In this document: one piece after another, positions 44,492 to 57,308 of the stretch | How the letters are laid out: the number at the start of each line of letters is the position of its first letter | How positions within the stretch are numbered: the stretch's first letter is position 1 | Source of the DNA: Cinnamomum chago | Lineage: Eukaryota; Streptophyta; Magnoliopsida; Laurales; Lauraceae | Length of the DNA: 64,000 nt | Direction of reading: 5' to 3' | NCBI GenBank assembly: GCA_038049695.1 | Contig: CP142453.1 | Span: 327,501 to 391,500, forward strand | Program-made: the position numbers and the translations under genes | Notes under the pieces: model-generated | Told to the model about the DNA's origin: nothing | What the model saw: only the letters and a program-made list of their open reading frames with translations | Databases searched by the model: none

Positions 44492-46693
44492 TGTAAGTCC
44501 ATGAGGATCCGAACCCTAGAGGGGGGGTGAATAGGGTGAGCTCCAATTATGACCAATTTTAATAATTTTAACTTCTTTAAAACAAACTAGTCACATGTGC
44601 TGATTAATCATACAAGATGCGGAAGCTAACAAAAGAATCACCACAAAGCAATCACCATCACACAAGTATTTATAGTGGTTCGGCCTCAATGCCTACATCC
44701 ACTACCGGCTTGTGAACCAACACCCCACCGGATTTCCACTATTTATGCTTTTCAATAGGCTAAGCAATAACCTTTACAATATGCTTTCCAAGGCTTAGCA
44801 ATAACCTTACATTGATGTTTTTCAAGGCTTAACATCAACCTATACATTATGCTTTTATAGGCTAAGCAATAACCTCTTCAACCACAAGGTTGGTTATCTC
44901 ACTAATTTAGTGTCTATAATACACTTGATGGAGATTCATTTAAGCTCATTACATTGCCTCTTAATTAGGCGGATATGGAAGTGAAAAACTAATACACACT
45001 CACACTATGAATGCAAAGATGAAAGTACATGAAGTGTGTGTGTGTGGTCCTCAATCATCTTGAAAATGAAAGCTCATAAATGTATGCCTAAGGCTTTTGA
45101 AAGTTTTAGCTCATAAAACATTTATGATTGAGGATAGAATGCAATCACATGTTAAAAGTAACAACTTGTTAATGATATCAAAGTTACACAAGTTGTATGA
45201 AATGGATTAGCTCTAAACATGTGATGCATAGGGATGTCAATCAAATCACCAATGAAGCTCAAAACATAAAAATAGATTTGATTGAAAATAGGGGACAAAT
45301 CATATGTAATTATAAGGACAACTTGAAAAAGATTTACCAATCAAAGTAAGGCAAGTTGTGAAACTTTTAAAACAATAATACACATATGATTTGTAAAGAT
45401 GTTGGATCCAAAACATAAGATACATTTGAGAGAGATTTTCTTATGATGGAAAAACAACAACCAATGATTCAACAAAGTATATGAATCATGTTACATATTT
45501 CATTAACATGATCTACTTAGATTTACCAAAGATAAAGTATTACTTTGATGAATCAATGGTGATGTATCCAAAACAATAGATCTATTCAAAATATAACACA
45601 TGCTAAGGATACAACACATCATAGGTTAACATGTTACTAAGATTTACCAATGATAAAACAAAACATGAAAACATATGATTTGTAAAGAAGTTGAGTCCAA
45701 AACATAAGATACTTTTGAAAGTGATTTTCTTATGATGGAAAACAACAACCAAAGATTCAACCAAGTATATGGATCATGTTACATATAATTCCAAAGGTTT
45801 TTCCATTAACATGATCTACTTAGATTTACCAAATAAAGTACTACTTGGATTGAATCATATGGTGTTGTATCCAAAACAATTAAATCAACTCAAAACATAA
45901 AACATGTTAAGGACACAACACAAACATAGTTTAACATGCTAGAAATGATTTACCAAAAATAAAACAAAAGCATGAAAACATATGATTAAGGAAGGAAGAG
46001 CCTACTTGGTGGTTTAACTTCATTAATCCAAGCTTTAGCTTTCCTAATCATCCCCTTCATCCCTTGGTTCTTTTCCCTCTTGATATGCCTCAATACCTCT
46101 CAAGGAGGGGCTTAAAAATCCCAACTTTTGGCAAGGGAAAGAACTCATATTTATAGCAAAAAGTTGCCAACGGCTAGTTCTCGGTCGACCGGCACACAGG
46201 CCTCGGTCGACCGGGACCACACAACGGTCAAATTTCTGACCGTTGGGGCGCCAGGGCAACTTTCTGCCTTGCAGTGTTCCCGGTCGACCGGGACCTCTGC
46301 GCCGGTCGACCGGCGACACTGCAGTGGCCCCAAAATCCAATTTTTTGCAAATTCAAAGTTTTTCTTTGTGGAATTATTTGGGCCATAAAATCAAGCTTTT
46401 AAACATGTTTTAAATCATTCTAAGGGTTTTAAAACATGGAACATAAAAAGCCTAAAACATTTTGAAAGATTTAAAACTCATAGGCTAGCTTGATTTTCTA
46501 AAACTCTTTTCTAAAACAAATGCATCCAAGATTTAAAAACAAATCATGCATAAATCAAAACTTTTACAACTCTTAAAAGTAATGCATGAATAAATCAAGA
46601 TTTCAAGTTTATCTAAAACAATGCATGTGTGTAAATCAAATGATGCTTGAATGAAATGCATCCATCAAATTGCAATCTAGAAAATTCCTAACA
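44492..46693 (-). repeat. LTR 2 (middle, chimeric)
   Basis: It carries A at 44504 and A at 44778, like LTR 3, but T at 46400, like LTR 1. The chimera boundary is therefore between 44779 and 46399. Confidence 0.92.
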
Positions 46694-46708
46694 ATCTCCC
46701 CCTTTGCA
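46694..46708 (-). promoter_or_regulatory. Polypurine tract, copy 2
   Basis: Identical tract adjoining LTR 2. Confidence 0.9.
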
Positions 46709-49323
46709 ATTTGATGGCAAACACACTCACCACTGAAATTACACACTAAGTCTTCAGCTCCCCCTCAGCTGGACAAGTCTTGAAATCTTCTTGGATGCTT
46801 CTCTTAGCTTGGGCTCTTTTCTTTTCTTCATTCTTCATGATGCTTGGAGCTTGATCATTCTTCAATCTTTCTTTCTTTAGCCAAGCATCTTCTTTAGCTT
46901 CCAAGCTTTCTTTCTTCTATTAGCTCTCCCCCTTTGACCATGCCTCTTTCTCCCTTTGGCAAGGTATGTATTCTCTCCCCTTGTAGAAGATCATACACAA
47001 CTCTCCCCTTAGGAAGCTTGGACATTCTCTTTACCCTTTTGAGAACTTGCATAATTTCTCCCCCTTTGCCATTAAATTGCAAAGGTACCTACACACATGA
47101 AACAAAGAAAATACCTTTAGTAGCACCTGTTAACAAATGAAATCGAAAATGAAATACATAACAGGCTATCATGTGAGGTAGTAGTCTCTAAGGGCTCAAA
47201 GGCAATCCTAGGGTCAATTTGATCAAAACTAATACTTCCTATGAAGGTTTACACTCCCCCTCAATCCATTATCTCCTTTTGTCAAACTTTTGACAAAGAT
47301 TTAACTATTAGGTGCAAGAAGAAGATGGTTTAACCAAGTGAGGGTTAACTTCAAGGAAAGGATTAGATTCATTTAACTATAAAGCTCAATATGATCAAAT
47401 TACCAAAAGAGAGCTAGGTCTAAAGAGAAAAGCAATCATGGATATCAATTGGACAAACAAGGAATACCAATTGAGATTTAGGATATGACTTAATAAATCA
47501 ATCACTCTAAAATGGATTTAAAAGTATAACTATTATGAGAAATCCAAATTAGAGCTATCCATGATATGGGGTTCACTCAAACATAGCATCAATCAATATT
47601 ACTTATGAAAATCATATGCTATGTAAGATTTTGAAAATCATTTCATTCAAACAATAAATATGACTTATTAAAGTGCAAATTGAGTGAAATGAAATTCAAA
47701 CATGAAGCCAACCTCAACTAATAACCAACCAATATTATGAACACATAAACATGGTGGTCATGAGATATACCTATATGAGCAAAGGAGGTGGCAACATGAA
47801 CATTATGATGCTAATGGTGTGTGACATGGAACAATCATATTACTTATCAAATTCAATCCTATGCACACAAGGTTTATCACATTCACAAGAAATCAAATCA
47901 ATCAAAAAGTATACCAATTGAAACCAATTGAATTTGATAACATGAAAAAGAGCAAGGTTGTGACAAACACAAAATTCCATCAAGCATCATAAATGCATAT
48001 TCATCACTTTTAAAGATATGACTATAGAGCATAGTGATGAACAAGAGAAATTGCAATGCAAAAAGATATGACTTGGTAAAGCATGCAATTTCCAAAGTGT
48101 CAAAATCATAAGAGTTCAACATCTAAGATATCCATCAAACATATAGAAATATGAGAAATGGGTTTCAAAGAGTTTCATATGATTAAGAACACTACTATGA
48201 AGTTGAAACATGTACAAGGATGACATCTTTTGGAAAATACACATGAATCAACATCATAACCATCCAAATAGAAATAACTAGAAAGCATAGAGGATGGATT
48301 ATAGTTCTAGTATGGTTTCTACAAATGTAATCAATACCACAACCATACATAGAACGATTTGACATTTGCATAGAGAGGATCAATCAACACTCAAGATCTA
48401 ACTCATACCATTCATCAAAAAAGAATATAACTAATTGAGCACAAGAAGGTATGAAGTTAAAAGGATCAATCTATCATGTAACATCTCCACTCTTAGCAAA
48501 TGTACTAAGCTTACAATGCAATGAAAAAGGATATGAGGTCTATATCAAATGAACTTAGTACATTAAATCACAAATGCACTTAAAAAGCTCAAATACAAGA
48601 TTTTACTATAAAGCACATAAACACTCATTAATTTGCATTAATGAAACTATATACCAAAATAGGCACAAACATGCAAATCAATGAAATCATATCTAACCAA
48701 GCAAAGTAAGATAACAAACTCAATTTGCATAAAGAATGTAACTCAATGAGCAAAGATGCAAATTGTTTGTAAAAATTATTTCCTTTCAAATGATACAATC
48801 ATAGTTAGGCACAAGGAAATAAATTCAAGGAAAATGCTTCTATAAATATAACTTATAAAGCTTAGAACATTTTCCAAAGTTGCAATCAAAGGATTTTGAA
48901 AACCATGAGATATAACTTAAAAAGTTCATGAAGACAAAATCAAATGATCACAAAGAAACATTGCATTTTAAAAGATGTGACTTTAAAGAAACAAAATGCA
49001 AATGTAACATGACCAACAAATAGATATAACTAAAAAGAAAAGGTTGGTCTAGTGGGATCAAGGCCTAAGGTTACTCAAATAGTCTACCTTTGAAAATTCA
49101 CCTAAAGCCTTGAAAAGGTTGTCCTTGAAAGATCACTTTGAGGACTCACCAACTCTTAAAGATATAACTTGAAAAAGACTAAGAGTGGTGCAATGAGGCT
49201 AGGGAAATATCATTTTCAATCATAGTGGAAATCTTTAAAAGATATGCAATAAAATCACAACACTAGGGTTCAAATCTAGCAAGGATCAACTCCGGGTTGT
49301 TAAGCCCTAAAATGGAGTAACCC

Positions 49324-49335
49324 GCTCTGATACCA
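49324..49335 (-). promoter_or_regulatory. Primer-binding site (initiator Met-tRNA), copy 2
   Basis: On the minus strand TGGTATCAGAGC, complementary to the 3' end of plant initiator tRNA-Met, lies two bases after the LTR 3 terminus. Confidence 0.92.
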
Positions 49336-49337
49336 CT

Positions 49338-51539
49338 TGTAAGTCCATGAGGATCCGAACCCTAGAGGGGGGGTGAATAGGGTGAGCTCCAATTATGACC
49401 AATTTTAATAATTTTAACTTCTTTAAAACAAACTAGTCACATGTGCTGATTAATCATACAAGATGCGGAAGCTAACAAAAGAATCACCACAAAGCAATCA
49501 CCATCACACAAGTATTTATAGTGGTTCGGCCTCAATGCCTACATCCACTACCGGCTTGTGAACCAACACCCCACCGGATTTCCACTATTTATGCTTTTCA
49601 ATAGGCTAAGCAATAACCTTTACAATATGCTTTCCAAGGCTTAGCAATAACCTTACATTGATGTTTTTCAAGGCTTAACATCAACCTATACATTATGCTT
49701 TTATAGGCTAAGCAATAACCTCTTCAACCACAAGGTTGGTTATCTCACTAATTTAGTGTCTATAATACACTTGATGGAGATTCATTTAAGCTCATTACAT
49801 TGCCTCTTAATTAGGCGGATATGGAAGTGAAAAACTAATACACACTCACACTATGAATGCAAAGATGAAAGTACATGAAGTGTGTGTGTGTGGTCCTCAA
49901 TCATCTTGAAAATGAAAGCTCATAAATGTATGCCTAAGGCTTTTGAAAGTTTTAGCTCATAAAACATTTATGATTGAGGATAGAATGCAATCACATGTTA
50001 AAAGTAACAACTTGTTAATGATATCAAAGTTACACAAGTTGTATGAAATGGATTAGCTCTAAACATGTGATGCATAGGGATGTCAATCAAATCACCAATG
50101 AAGCTCAAAACATAAAAATAGATTTGATTGAAAATAGGGGACAAATCATATGTAATTATAAGGACAACTTGAAAAAGATTTACCAATCAAAGTAAGGCAA
50201 GTTGTGAAACTTTTAAAACAATAATACACATATGATTTGTAAAGATGTTGGATCCAAAACATAAGATACATTTGAGAGAGATTTTCTTATGATGGAAAAA
50301 CAACAACCAATGATTCAACAAAGTATATGAATCATGTTACATATTTCATTAACATGATCTACTTAGATTTACCAAAGATAAAGTATTACTTTGATGAATC
50401 AATGGTGATGTATCCAAAACAATAGATCTATTCAAAATATAACACATGCTAAGGATACAACACATCATAGGTTAACATGTTACTAAGATTTACCAATGAT
50501 AAAACAAAACATGAAAACATATGATTTGTAAAGAAGTTGAGTCCAAAACATAAGATACTTTTGAAAGTGATTTTCTTATGATGGAAAACAACAACCAAAG
50601 ATTCAACCAAGTATATGGATCATGTTACATATAATTCCAAAGGTTTTTCCATTAACATGATCTACTTAGATTTACCAAATAAAGTACTACTTGGATTGAA
50701 TCATATGGTGTTGTATCCAAAACAATTAAATCAACTCAAAACATAAAACATGTTAAGGACACAACACAAACATAGTTTAACATGCTAGAAATGATTTACC
50801 AAAAATAAAACAAAAGCATGAAAACATATGATTAAGGAAGGAAGAGCCTACTTGGTGGTTTAACTTCATTAATCCAAGCTTTAGCTTTCCTAATCATCCC
50901 CTTCATCCCTTGGTTCTTTTCCCTCTTGATATGCCTCAATACCTCTCAAGGAGGGGCTTAAAAATCCCAACTTTTGGCAAGGGAAAGAACTCATATTTAT
51001 AGCAAAAAGTTGCCAACGGCTAGTTCTCGGTCGACCGGCACACAGGCCTCGGTCGACCGGGACCACACAACGGTCAAATTTCTGACCGTTGGGGCGCCAG
51101 GGCAACTTTCTGCCTTGCAGTGTTCCCGGTCGACCGGGACCTCTGCGCCGGTCGACCGGCGACACTGCAGTGGCCCCAAAATCCAATTTTTTGCAAATTC
51201 AAAGTTTTTCTTTGTGGAATTATTTGGGCCATAAAATCAAGCTTTAAAACATGTTTTAAATCATTCTAAGGGTTTTAAAACATGGAACATAAAAAGCCTA
51301 AAACATTTTGAAAGATTTAAAACTCATAGGCTAGCTTGATTTTCTAAAACTCTTTTCTAAAACAAATGCATCCAAGATTTAAAAACAAATCATGCATAAA
51401 TCAAAACTTTTACAACTCTTAAAAGTAATGCATGAATAAATCAAGATTTCAAGTTTATCTAAAACAATGCATGTGTGTAAATCAAATGATGCTTGAATGA
51501 AATGCATCCATCAAATTGCAATCTAGAAAATTCCTAACA
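49338..51539 (-). repeat. LTR 3 (5' LTR of the tandem element)
   Basis: Diagnostic bases: A at 49350, A at 49624, A at 51246. It ends TTCCTAACA at 51539, next to the right GATAA duplication. Confidence 0.93.
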
Positions 51540-53627
51540 GATAAGAGCATTGGTGGAAAGATGGAGGCCGGAAACAAATACCTTTCATCTTCCATGTGGG
51601 GAGGCCACCGTGACATTAGAAGATGTGGCATACATATATGGCCTCCCCATAGATGGACCACCAGTGACAGGAAAAACACTGCATAGTACCAAGCAAACAA
51701 CGGAGATATGCATGGATCTTCTAGGCATGGAGTCGGTGCCAAAACGAGACAACATCGGCACGAGGTTAAACTTTTCTTGGATGAAAGAGAACTTCAAAGG
51801 AAACAAAAAGAAGAAAAAAGTTCATGAAGTTGAAGAGAAGTGCAACACAAGAGCCTATTTTTCTGCCTAGTGGGAGGTCAAATAGTTGGCAACTCATGCG
51901 GTACTTCCGCGCCAGCTTGGTTGCTTGGTTTATTTAGAGAACTTAAGAGGTATGCATGGGGCCCGGCATGCCTTGCGAACCTGTATAGGATGTTAGGTAA
52001 GGCATCAATGCTTTCGAAGTTTGATGAAGAAAGGAAAGATGGAGAGGGGAAAAATTACAAAACCAGAAAACAACGAATCCATCTTATACCTTGACTGGCC
52101 CACTCCAATTGTTGCAGGTAACACCCATATTTGTTTACTTGGTTCCATTGAATATGAAATCTTTTCTATTGACTTGATATTCATATAATGTTTCCCTGGC
52201 AGATTTGGGCATATTCAAGAATGGAATTTTTGCGGCCTAGCGATGACTATATAGATGTATTAATGGATTTCGACTTTCCGCTATATAAATCGTGGGAGAA
52301 AAGCATAAAAAAGCATAGGCCTCAAATCAACACCAAGGATCGTCGAGAGCAAATTGACAATATGAAAATAGAAGAAGTGAGTGTAATTTTATTTCTTTTT
52401 AATATGAAACTTTATGATCGATATATGATTTGTGAGTATTAAATATGTAATGAAAATCTATGGTGTAGTTTATATGGATGCCGTATGAAGATGTTATTAA
52501 TAAACTAACTGAGGTAGTTCCCAAAAAAGATAGACAATTATTCACATCTAATACAACTCTAATCTTCTATTGGATCGTCGAACGTCACAATTCCGAACGG
52601 GTAATGAAGCAGTTCGCCTTTAGACAGTTGATCCCCGTTATTCTCCGCTTGCCATTTGAAAGAGTTAATAGAGTGAGGAAAGCTACTCATGATTACAGCA
52701 GATCGATGAAAGAACTCATTGCCATTTGGGATGCGAGGCATAAGTTGTTACTAGTGAGTGAAGAACTTGATGATTCACTTATCCACAATGAATTTTATAT
52801 GAAATGGTATTCGGCGGTGACAAGATTGCGAATCTCAAGGCCTCCAAAGAAAGAAGGTGGTGAAGACCAAACGATACCTCCAACACAACCAACCTCCAAA
52901 AAAAAAACAATGACTTCATCCATAGAAGACCTGTAAGTGACATGGCAACATAGCTGTAAAACTCAAGTTATTTAATCATTTTCAATATTTATGACTCATT
53001 TGATTTTGTTCATGCAGGTTCGTTTCTTCCTAGATGACCTTATCTCTACGTTGGCCGGCAACAAAAGAACATCAGAGGCAATGAATTCAGAGGATATGAT
53101 ACGTGTACTGCGTACCAAAGTGGAGGACTTTAATGAAGCATTTGAAAATGATTTTGTGGAATTTGGGTATGGCAAAGTGAGTCCAAGTGAATCTCTTGGT
53201 TAAGGCAAAATGAGTGAGAGACAGCAGATAGTATTGAAAAAGAAGCTAGAGTTTGCCACTAAATCACCCAATTCAAAGGAAAATACTCCACCTGAGTCTT
53301 CCAAAAACACAAGTATCAAAAGTCTCAGTCCCATGGCCTCTCCTCGAAGGTCTCCTAGATTGAAAACATCCCCCATTGAAATTGTTCTTGATAGTCCTCC
53401 CCCAAACATCCAACAAGAAGCCATTCCCTTGGAGTCTCCCACCAAAAAGGTCGGCTCAATGGTTATTCGTGTAAAAAATGTGACCAGGGTTAAAAAAGTG
53501 CCATCAAAATATGAGGGTTTTAGTACCTCCCTAAATTGGCCTACGAAATTCTGCGTACAGATTGACGAAGGAGGAGACTGATCTGCTAGACAAGTTCTGG
53601 GAGGACTCTACGAAAGGTATGCAATTA

Positions 53628-54846
53628 TTTTTTTAAGATATTGATATGATATTTTTGTGGTGAATCTAAGCATTGTGGTGAATGTTAGGTTAGTAGAGTG
53701 CAAAAAACATGTGTTCATTGTCTTTCCTTTTTTTAGTGTAGACCCATGATCCATGTGAATGCCTCTCTATTAAGTTTGAAAGACTCTCCGAGTTGACTCT
53801 TTGGACTCTTCCTAGTCTTCTCAGTTTGATGAAGGATTAAGTCAATTATAGGAAATAAGATCCAAACAGAGTAAAATCTTACACCGTCATTGCTCAGTGG
53901 GTTAGGGACATCAAGTAATTGATGTAAGTATGTGAGTTCGAGGCTTTATTAAAAGGAAAAAAACATAAATTGGAGAAGACACAAACACAACTCTTCCCAA
54001 AGAAAAACTAGCTATGAAAGCAAGACCCTTTCATTGGACCACTGCTGGCTCTGCTGAGTTTATTGAGCCATGATTCCTTGTGTAGTGATTTTGTGGAAGT
54101 CAAAAAAGATGGGTGGGGAACAAATGCTTGATCCCAATAAAGAGTCAGTGAAACATTCAAAATAAATTAGTTTGCTTCATGTGGAAGAGGCATTTTCTTA
54201 TATTTCTGTAATGACATCAAATTGCCACGAAATCAGAAAAACTACAAGAAGCCTCTGATTTTCAGATCACATAGTACCAGGAGATTTGACCCAATGTTCC
54301 AGGAGTAGGGCCTTATTTTTTCACATGGCATGCATTAAAAGAAGATGGGCCTTGCTCATGATTAATATGGTTGGCCATATAAAGTCTGCTTGGAGATCCT
54401 GCATTCAGATCACATAGGACTGACTGACTAAGACCTGACCCTGTCTAATTGGACCTTCATGTTACATGAACTTTGACCAACGTGAACCATGCTGATGGTT
54501 GGCCTAATCCTAATCAACATTCATGCCTCATGTGACTAGCCTGCTTCTTGTTTTGGGTGTGCCCATCAGGTGGACCTGACATTAATTGGTCACCAAATTG
54601 AAGATCATAAAAATGAATGGCCCAAATATGAGCCACCTATAAGGATGGGTCGATAAATAAGTGAGGTGTTGGATGCAATTCAGCTGCATGAGATCCACTT
54701 GAGTCCAGAAAGACACTGGCTTTCTTGTCATATGTATCATATTTGAAATTGGAAAACATGACAGTTGAGAGGTAACAAACTATAAATATATGTTGGGGGA
54801 TCCTTTGTCTTGCTTTTTTTTTTAAGATGTTGATATGATATTCTTG
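53628..54846. repeat. Insertion flanked by direct repeats of about 25 bp in a PMD-Ulp1 intron
   Basis: TTTTTTTAAGATATTGATATG at about 53628 recurs as TTTTTTTAAGATGTTGATATG at about 54817, both followed by ATATT. The 1.16 kb between is non-coding and contains a tRNA-like module. This could be a retroposon with its target duplication. Confidence 0.5.
53889..53946 (+). other. tRNA-like A/B-box module (SINE head?)
   Basis: TTGCTCAGTGGGTTAGGGAC is A-box-like and TGAGTTCGAGGC is B-box-like. An A-rich stretch follows at 53952-53969. Confidence 0.4.
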
Positions 54847-55735
54847 AGATATCAATATGATTTATCTTCCCTCAGGTTTGATTACCTTGCCAAGGTATGC
54901 ATTAGCCATAATCCTGAAAGATTGAAGAGACTCCTATCAAGAGAATGGCTAGACACGGGTATAATGCAGAATTGGTTTGATATTTATTTGAAGCCCAAGG
55001 CACCACATGCATATTTCATTGACACAAATGCTTCGGTATGACTTTCATCATATACTCCATATACTTTCAACATATACTTTGAAAAAAATTGATTGTCCAA
55101 CTTATACTCAATATGAATCTCAACACAAATATTGACACTTTGAGGGTACATTTTGAAGGATATATGGCTAAGAGAAGACAAGCACAATTATATACACATC
55201 TTTGGTGAATATGGATGGAGGGTGGGTGAAATGCAGAAATGTGAGATTATCATTGTTCCAATGTGTTATTTGGAGCACTTCACAGTCATCGTGGGATATC
55301 CAAATGCAAAAAGATGGGACTACTACAATAGTATGTCAGGGGACTCGCGACATTGGGAAATAGCTGTAGAATTTGTGAGTATTGAGTACTGACATATATA
55401 TATAGATTAATTGTTTCTATTCAGATTAATTGTTAGTATGGATTAATTATTTTGATATACATTATTTCTACAGATTCATTGGTTGAATGAGTCTTTTACT
55501 GCTTACAAATGGGAAGAGCCAATGGGATGGAGAAGGCGAATTGTTGAGAACGTCCCTTTATAAGAGAATTCACTTGACTGTGGATTTTTTGTAATGGCAT
55601 CCTAGAACATGTCGTCCTCAGTCGAAAGTTTGAATTCACTCAGCGTGACATGATGTATTATCGATGCAAACTAGTGATTAACCAATACAACAGACAATTA
55701 GAACTGTACAAGAAAAGGGATCAACAATCAACATG

Positions 55736-56510
55736 ATGAGGGATGATGGATCTTCACTATGTGACCAATCTGAAAAGACTTGTGTTGTGACATATGATCC
55801 GACTGTTCTCCCATTGGGGTGTTTAATTCTCTTTGTAATTTGAACATTTTTTTGTCACTATTGACCTATGTATTTTGGATGGTTGACATGTTAAAACTGA
55901 AAGCCACTGTTGTTGGTTTCATTTTGGTCATGTATGTTGGAAGGCTTCTAATCTAATGTGAATGGTGACAGTTATTTGTGACACTGTAGTGGTATAGTTA
56001 GTTCATCTTGAAACTTGACAATTACTACTGGAAATGTTGCCAAACAGGTTGTCCATCTAGGTGATGTTAATATATAATGAGGAGGAGGATATCCAATCTG
56101 AATTGGTGTAATAGGTTGTCCATCTGAATTGTTACCCAATATATTTACAGCATAACAGGTTTTTAAGGGGGAACTTATAGCTCAATAGCTATCATGTGGA
56201 CTATGTGTTAAATACTCTGGAGAAGATCCTGGGGTGGATGAGGACGGATAATTGGCTCCCTTGATCCCATTGATGTAAATCACATTTCCAACCTCATTAA
56301 CATGGGTTTCATGAGGGTTGAACAATCGTAGCCAAATATAGGAGAATTTTCACCAACTAGCAGACCCAATGTGATGCATATGTGGATGAAGATGTGATCC
56401 AATGTGATGTGATAAGAGTTGGAAACTAATCAATGGTGGATCCAAGTGGGCCCATAGAGTTCAGGGGATAAAACTCTCTAAGAAATATGTATGCTTTTCA
56501 CATGGTTTCA
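55736..56510. other. Spacer after the PMD-Ulp1 gene
   Basis: Probably the 3' UTR followed by non-coding DNA; no gene recognised. Confidence 0.5.
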
Positions 56511-57308
56511 TTGATATCAACATATTTATTTGTTGATGTCAACATACTTTTAGTTGATATCAACGAACTCTGTGTTTTATTGCAGAACTTATATAATGAT
56601 ATCAGTACGCTTTCATTGATATCAACACATTTATTTGTTGATGTCAACTTACTTTTTAGTTGATATCAACGAACTCTGTGTTTTATTTTAGAACTTATAT
56701 AATGTTATGAGTACGCTTTCATTGATATCAACACATTTATTTGTTGATGTCAACATACTTTTAGTTGATATCAACGAACTCTGTGTTTTTATTTCAGAAC
56801 TTATATAGTGCTATCAGTACGCTTTCATTGATATCAACACATTTATTTGTTGATGTCAACATACTTTTTAGTTGATATCAACGAATTCTGTGTTTTATTT
56901 CAGAACTTATATAGTGCTATCAGTGCGCTTTTATTGATATCAACACATTTATTTGTTGATGTCAACATAGTTTTAGTTGATATCAACGAACTCTGTGTTT
57001 TTATTTCAGAACTTATATAGTGCTATCAGTACGCTTTCATTGATATCAACACATTTATTTGTTGATGTCAACATAGTTTTAGTTGATATCAGCGAACTCT
57101 GTGTTTTTATTTCAGAACTTATATAGTGCTATCAGTACGCTTTCATTGATATCAAGATATTTATTTGTTGATGTCAACATACTTTTAGTTGATATCAATG
57201 AATTCTGTGTTTTATTTCAGAACTTATATAGTGCTATCAGTACGCTTTCATTGATATCAACATATTTATTTGTTGATGTCGACAAATGTTTAGTCGACAT
57301 CAACGAAA
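56511..57308. repeat. 106-bp minisatellite, about 7.5 units, with nested palindromes
   Basis: The unit starts TTGATATCAACACATTTATTTG at 56511, 56616, 56722, 56828, 56934, 57040, 57146 and 57251, so spacings are 105 or 106 bp. Each unit holds three near-palindromes: TTGATATCAA, GTTGATGTCAAC and GTTGATATCAAC. The spacing is not a multiple of three throughout, so it is not a coding repeat. It lies between the 3' ends of the two convergent MULE genes. Confidence 0.95.

Larger units (their letters stand above)
46694..49337 (-). other. Non-coding internal region, copy 2
   Basis: It is the same as copy 1, offset by 4846 bp. Any plus-strand peptide reading is equally short. Confidence 0.85.
39646..51539 (-). 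mobile_element. Tandem LTR retrotransposon: three LTRs, two internal regions
   Basis: The period is exactly 4846 bp. The structure is LTR 39646-41847, internal 41848-44491, LTR 44492-46693, internal 46694-49337, LTR 49338-51539. One perfect 5-bp duplication, GATAA at 39641-39645 and 51540-51544, flanks the whole. The orientation is minus: LTRs start TGTTAGGAATTTTC and end GGACTTACA on that strand. PBS and PPT are adjacent to the LTRs. The internal region shows no gag, protease, reverse transcriptase, RNase H or integrase, so it is a LARD-like non-autonomous element needing an outside partner. Only single-base differences were seen between copies, so it is young. It lies inside the PMD exon, in antisense orientation. 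Confidence 0.95.
39298..55735 (+). pseudogene. PMD-Ulp1 protease gene of the MULE, interrupted
   Basis: Exon 1, 39298-39381 (MDGDTFFTEEK), splices in phase 0 to 39501, encoding CGLEHLSSIEQITIDHALI. The LTR element sits there, and the frame resumes at 51545 with ALVERWRPETNTFHLPCGE and DVAYIYGLPIDGPPVTG, the plant mobile domain. Further exons: about 51545-52117, 52203-52376 (IWAYSRMEFLRP), 52469-52932 (FIWMPYEDVINKL...), 53018 on, then a Ser/Pro/Lys-rich linker to 53616. Ulp1/C48 protease exons are at about 54876-55035, 55159-55374 (His in LEHFTVIVGY) and 55474 on (nucleophile Cys in SLDCGFFVM). Breaks besides the insertion: a -1 shift near 51858-51862, probable shifts near 52060 and in the A10 run at 52892-52901, TAA 53201-53203, TAA 55561-55563 at the oxyanion-hole Gln position, and TAG 55603-55605. 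Its substrate in transposition is unknown. Confidence 0.85.

Noticed and set aside
39646..51539. The 4846-bp tandem as an assembly duplication
   Set aside because: It has true LTR ends, PBS/PPT, one flanking TSD and base differences that follow a recombination pattern. Long reads would still be the proof.
53889..53946. A functional tRNA gene
   Set aside because: A/B boxes are partial, the acceptor stem does not pair, and it lies in a retroposon-like insertion.
56511..57308. CRISPR-like array
   Set aside because: Units are contiguous 105-106 bp with no unique spacers, in plant DNA.
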